A DNA stretch of 64,000 bases from an uncultured Flavobacteriaceae bacterium. Lineage in GTDB: Bacteria; Bacteroidota; Bacteroidia; Flavobacteriales; Flavobacteriaceae. Of this stretch, positions 62,954 through 64,000 are shown piece by piece. The notes below the pieces were generated by a model that was not told the origin of the DNA, did no database searches, and worked only from the letters and a program-made list of their open reading frames with translations. A program made the translations under genes and the position numbers. The stretch's first letter is position 1. Every line of letters begins with the position of its first letter. Where the stretch lies: positions 51,593-115,592 of the forward strand of contig CALIIC010000048.1 of the NCBI GenBank assembly GCA_938020445.1, read 5' to 3'.

Positions 62954-63259
62954 GTATGACAATTCATTTTTGCATATGCTTACCGTGTTTTCAGTCTTGG
63001 TATAAAAATCCCAACAAAGGAAACTGATCGCTATAAAGCGTATCTTCATTGAAATTTTCTTAAAGTACTAAATCAAATCCTGCGATTCTGTTTATTTTTA
63101 ATGATTAACTATGTTAATTATTAATTATATTAACTATTTTTAGTACATTGTACCTGTCCGGCAATCCGATACGCATCGCCGGCGAAAATCAGTTGCTTGG
63201 TTCACAAAAAAAATCTCTAATCGTATTTTTAGAACTTGAAGCACATCTATCGAGACACT
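62954..63259. other. Intergenic region before the HpaI-type aldolase
   Basis: A 306-bp gap. It contains the 37-bp operator and a following TACATTGT -7-like box at 63144, with roughly a 100-bp leader. Apart from a weak CGCT/AGCG hairpin near 63030, nothing else stands out. Confidence 0.6.
63101..63137 (+). promoter_or_regulatory. 37-bp double operator upstream of the HpaI-type aldolase
   Basis: ATGATTAAC, TAT, core GTTAATTATTAAT, TAT, ATTAACTAT, followed 6 bp later by TACATTGT, nearly the same downstream context as the aceE copy. Confidence 0.8.
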
Positions 63260-64000
63260 ATGAGAGAAAATCAACTAAAGAAGAGAATAGAGGCAGGAAA
63301 AGCCGGTTTGGGGGTAATTTCCCCGACCATTGACCCTACTATTTGCGAATATATAGGACTCCTAGGAATGGATTTCTATATGATCGACGGGGAACATGGG
63401 GCGATTACCGCTTCTGATGTAACTAATATGGTACGTGCTTGCGAATTAAGAAACACCACTCCCCTAGCCCGTATCAGAAGTGTAGACACCAAACTCATTT
63501 TACAGTATATGGATGCGGGGATCATGGGGGTTATGATGCCATCCATAGATAGGGCAGATGATGTAAAAACCTTGGTTGAAGCCATTAAATACCCACCTTT
63601 GGGAAAAAGAGGATTGGGTCCGGTACGCGCATCCGACTATATGCAAGGGCCAATGAGCCAAGCCGAGTATGTGACCTTCGCAAATGAGCAAACGCTGGTG
63701 ATGCCCCAGATAGAATCTATGGAATGCGTAAAAAACCTTCCTGAACTTTGCAAAATTGAGGGGGTAGACGGTTTTATCATTGGTCCACGAGACCTTGCCA
63801 TGTCCATGGGCTATTACAACGGTCCGGCACATGATGAAGTCAAGAAAGTGCTCGATGAAATTTTTGCCACGATCTTGGATTCCGGCAAATGGTTCGGAAC
63901 GGTAGCGGGCAACGCTGCCGGTGCAGAGGCCCTTATTGAAAAAGGTGCCTCAATGATCATGAATTCTGTTCAGGGATTGATCAAAGCATCTGGGAATGCC
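63260..64000 (+). CDS. HpcH/HpaI-family aldolase (partial, runs off the window)
   Basis: The frame opens at ATG 63260 and continues to the window end, 247 codons. It shows the HpcH/HpaI TIM-barrel motifs: GLLGMDFYMIDGEHG near residue 40, PLARIRSVDTKLILQYMDAG, GVMMPSIDRADD, GKRGLGPVRASDY, MPQIESMECVKNL (metal Glu) and GVDGFIIGPRDLAMSMGY. The family cleaves 4-hydroxy-2-oxo acids to pyruvate (or another 2-oxo acid) and an aldehyde, or acts on related malyl substrates. It has its own 37-bp operator. Released aldehyde and pyruvate could be used by the aldehyde dehydrogenase and AceE/AceF of the same regulon (inference). Confidence 0.9.
   Translation, partial: MRENQLKKRIEAGKAGLGVISPTIDPTICEYIGLLGMDFYMIDGEHGAITASDVTNMVRACELRNTTPLARIRSVDTKLILQYMDAGIMGVMMPSIDRADDVKTLVEAIKYPPLGKRGLGPVRASDYMQGPMSQAEYVTFANEQTLVMPQIESMECVKNLPELCKIEGVDGFIIGPRDLAMSMGYYNGPAHDEVKKVLDEIFATILDSGKWFGTVAGNAAGAEALIEKGASMIMNSVQGLIKASGNA

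Overview
The window looks like a chromosomal segment from a marine-type Flavobacteriaceae bacterium (Bacteroidota). The evidence is a SusC/SusD pair, a second TonB-dependent receptor with an N-terminal carboxypeptidase-regulatory-like domain, Bacteroidota-type -7 boxes (TAnnTTTG-like), AT-rich intergenic DNA without strong Shine-Dalgarno sequences, and Flavobacteriaceae-style low-complexity repeats between genes. The species cannot be named from sequence alone.

Region 1 (1-16.9 kb, all minus strand) is one end of a lipopeptide-type biosynthetic cluster. A 4705-residue megasynthase has the order FAAL-ACP-KS-AT-DH-KR-ACP-KS-AT-DH-KR-ACP-C. It is followed by an AsnB-type asparagine synthetase and then by a gene cut by the window edge, which joins a degenerate adenylation-domain N-half to a MupA/Atu3671-type luciferase-like monooxygenase. 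The first DH has lost its catalytic His. Region 2 (17.4-25.1 kb) holds a Crp/Fnr regulator, a methyltransferase, a SusD/SusC uptake pair, a divergent DeoR regulator and a MarR regulator. A 14-bp dyad (TGCAA-N4-TTGCA) occurs upstream of both the Crp/Fnr gene and susC, and a perfect FNR-type box lies upstream of the megasynthase.

Region 3 (24.6-64 kb and beyond) is a catabolic island of about 35 genes. Nearly every promoter in it carries the same AT-rich operator: a single 21-bp dyad, or two overlapping 21-bp dyads that form a 37-bp element. I found six 37-bp and three 21-bp copies. The MarR gene, probably co-transcribed with a nitrilase-family gene behind one of these operators, is the obvious candidate regulator. 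The genes encode C-N hydrolases (nitrilase, isochorismatase-type amidohydrolase, two PuuE-like polysaccharide-deacetylase-fold hydrolases), two aconitase-family hydratases related to LeuCD, a class III CoA-transferase, an HMG-CoA-lyase-type lyase, an HpaI-type aldolase, an aldehyde dehydrogenase, a homodimeric-type pyruvate dehydrogenase E1 with its E2, flavin- and NAD(P)-dependent redox enzymes, a TonB receptor, a BASS-type symporter, two MFS transporters and several secreted proteins, one of them CpcT/CpeT-like.

My reading, which is inference, is that the island degrades a nitrogen-containing ring or imide to a substituted maleate. The maleate would be hydrated to an alkylmalate, activated with CoA, and cleaved to an acyl-CoA plus a 2-oxo acid that AceE/AceF oxidises. 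Dialkylmaleimides from tetrapyrrole breakdown would fit both this logic and the presence of a CpcT-like calycin protein, but the substrate is unproven. No rRNA, tRNA, CRISPR array, phage or insertion sequence was recognised.
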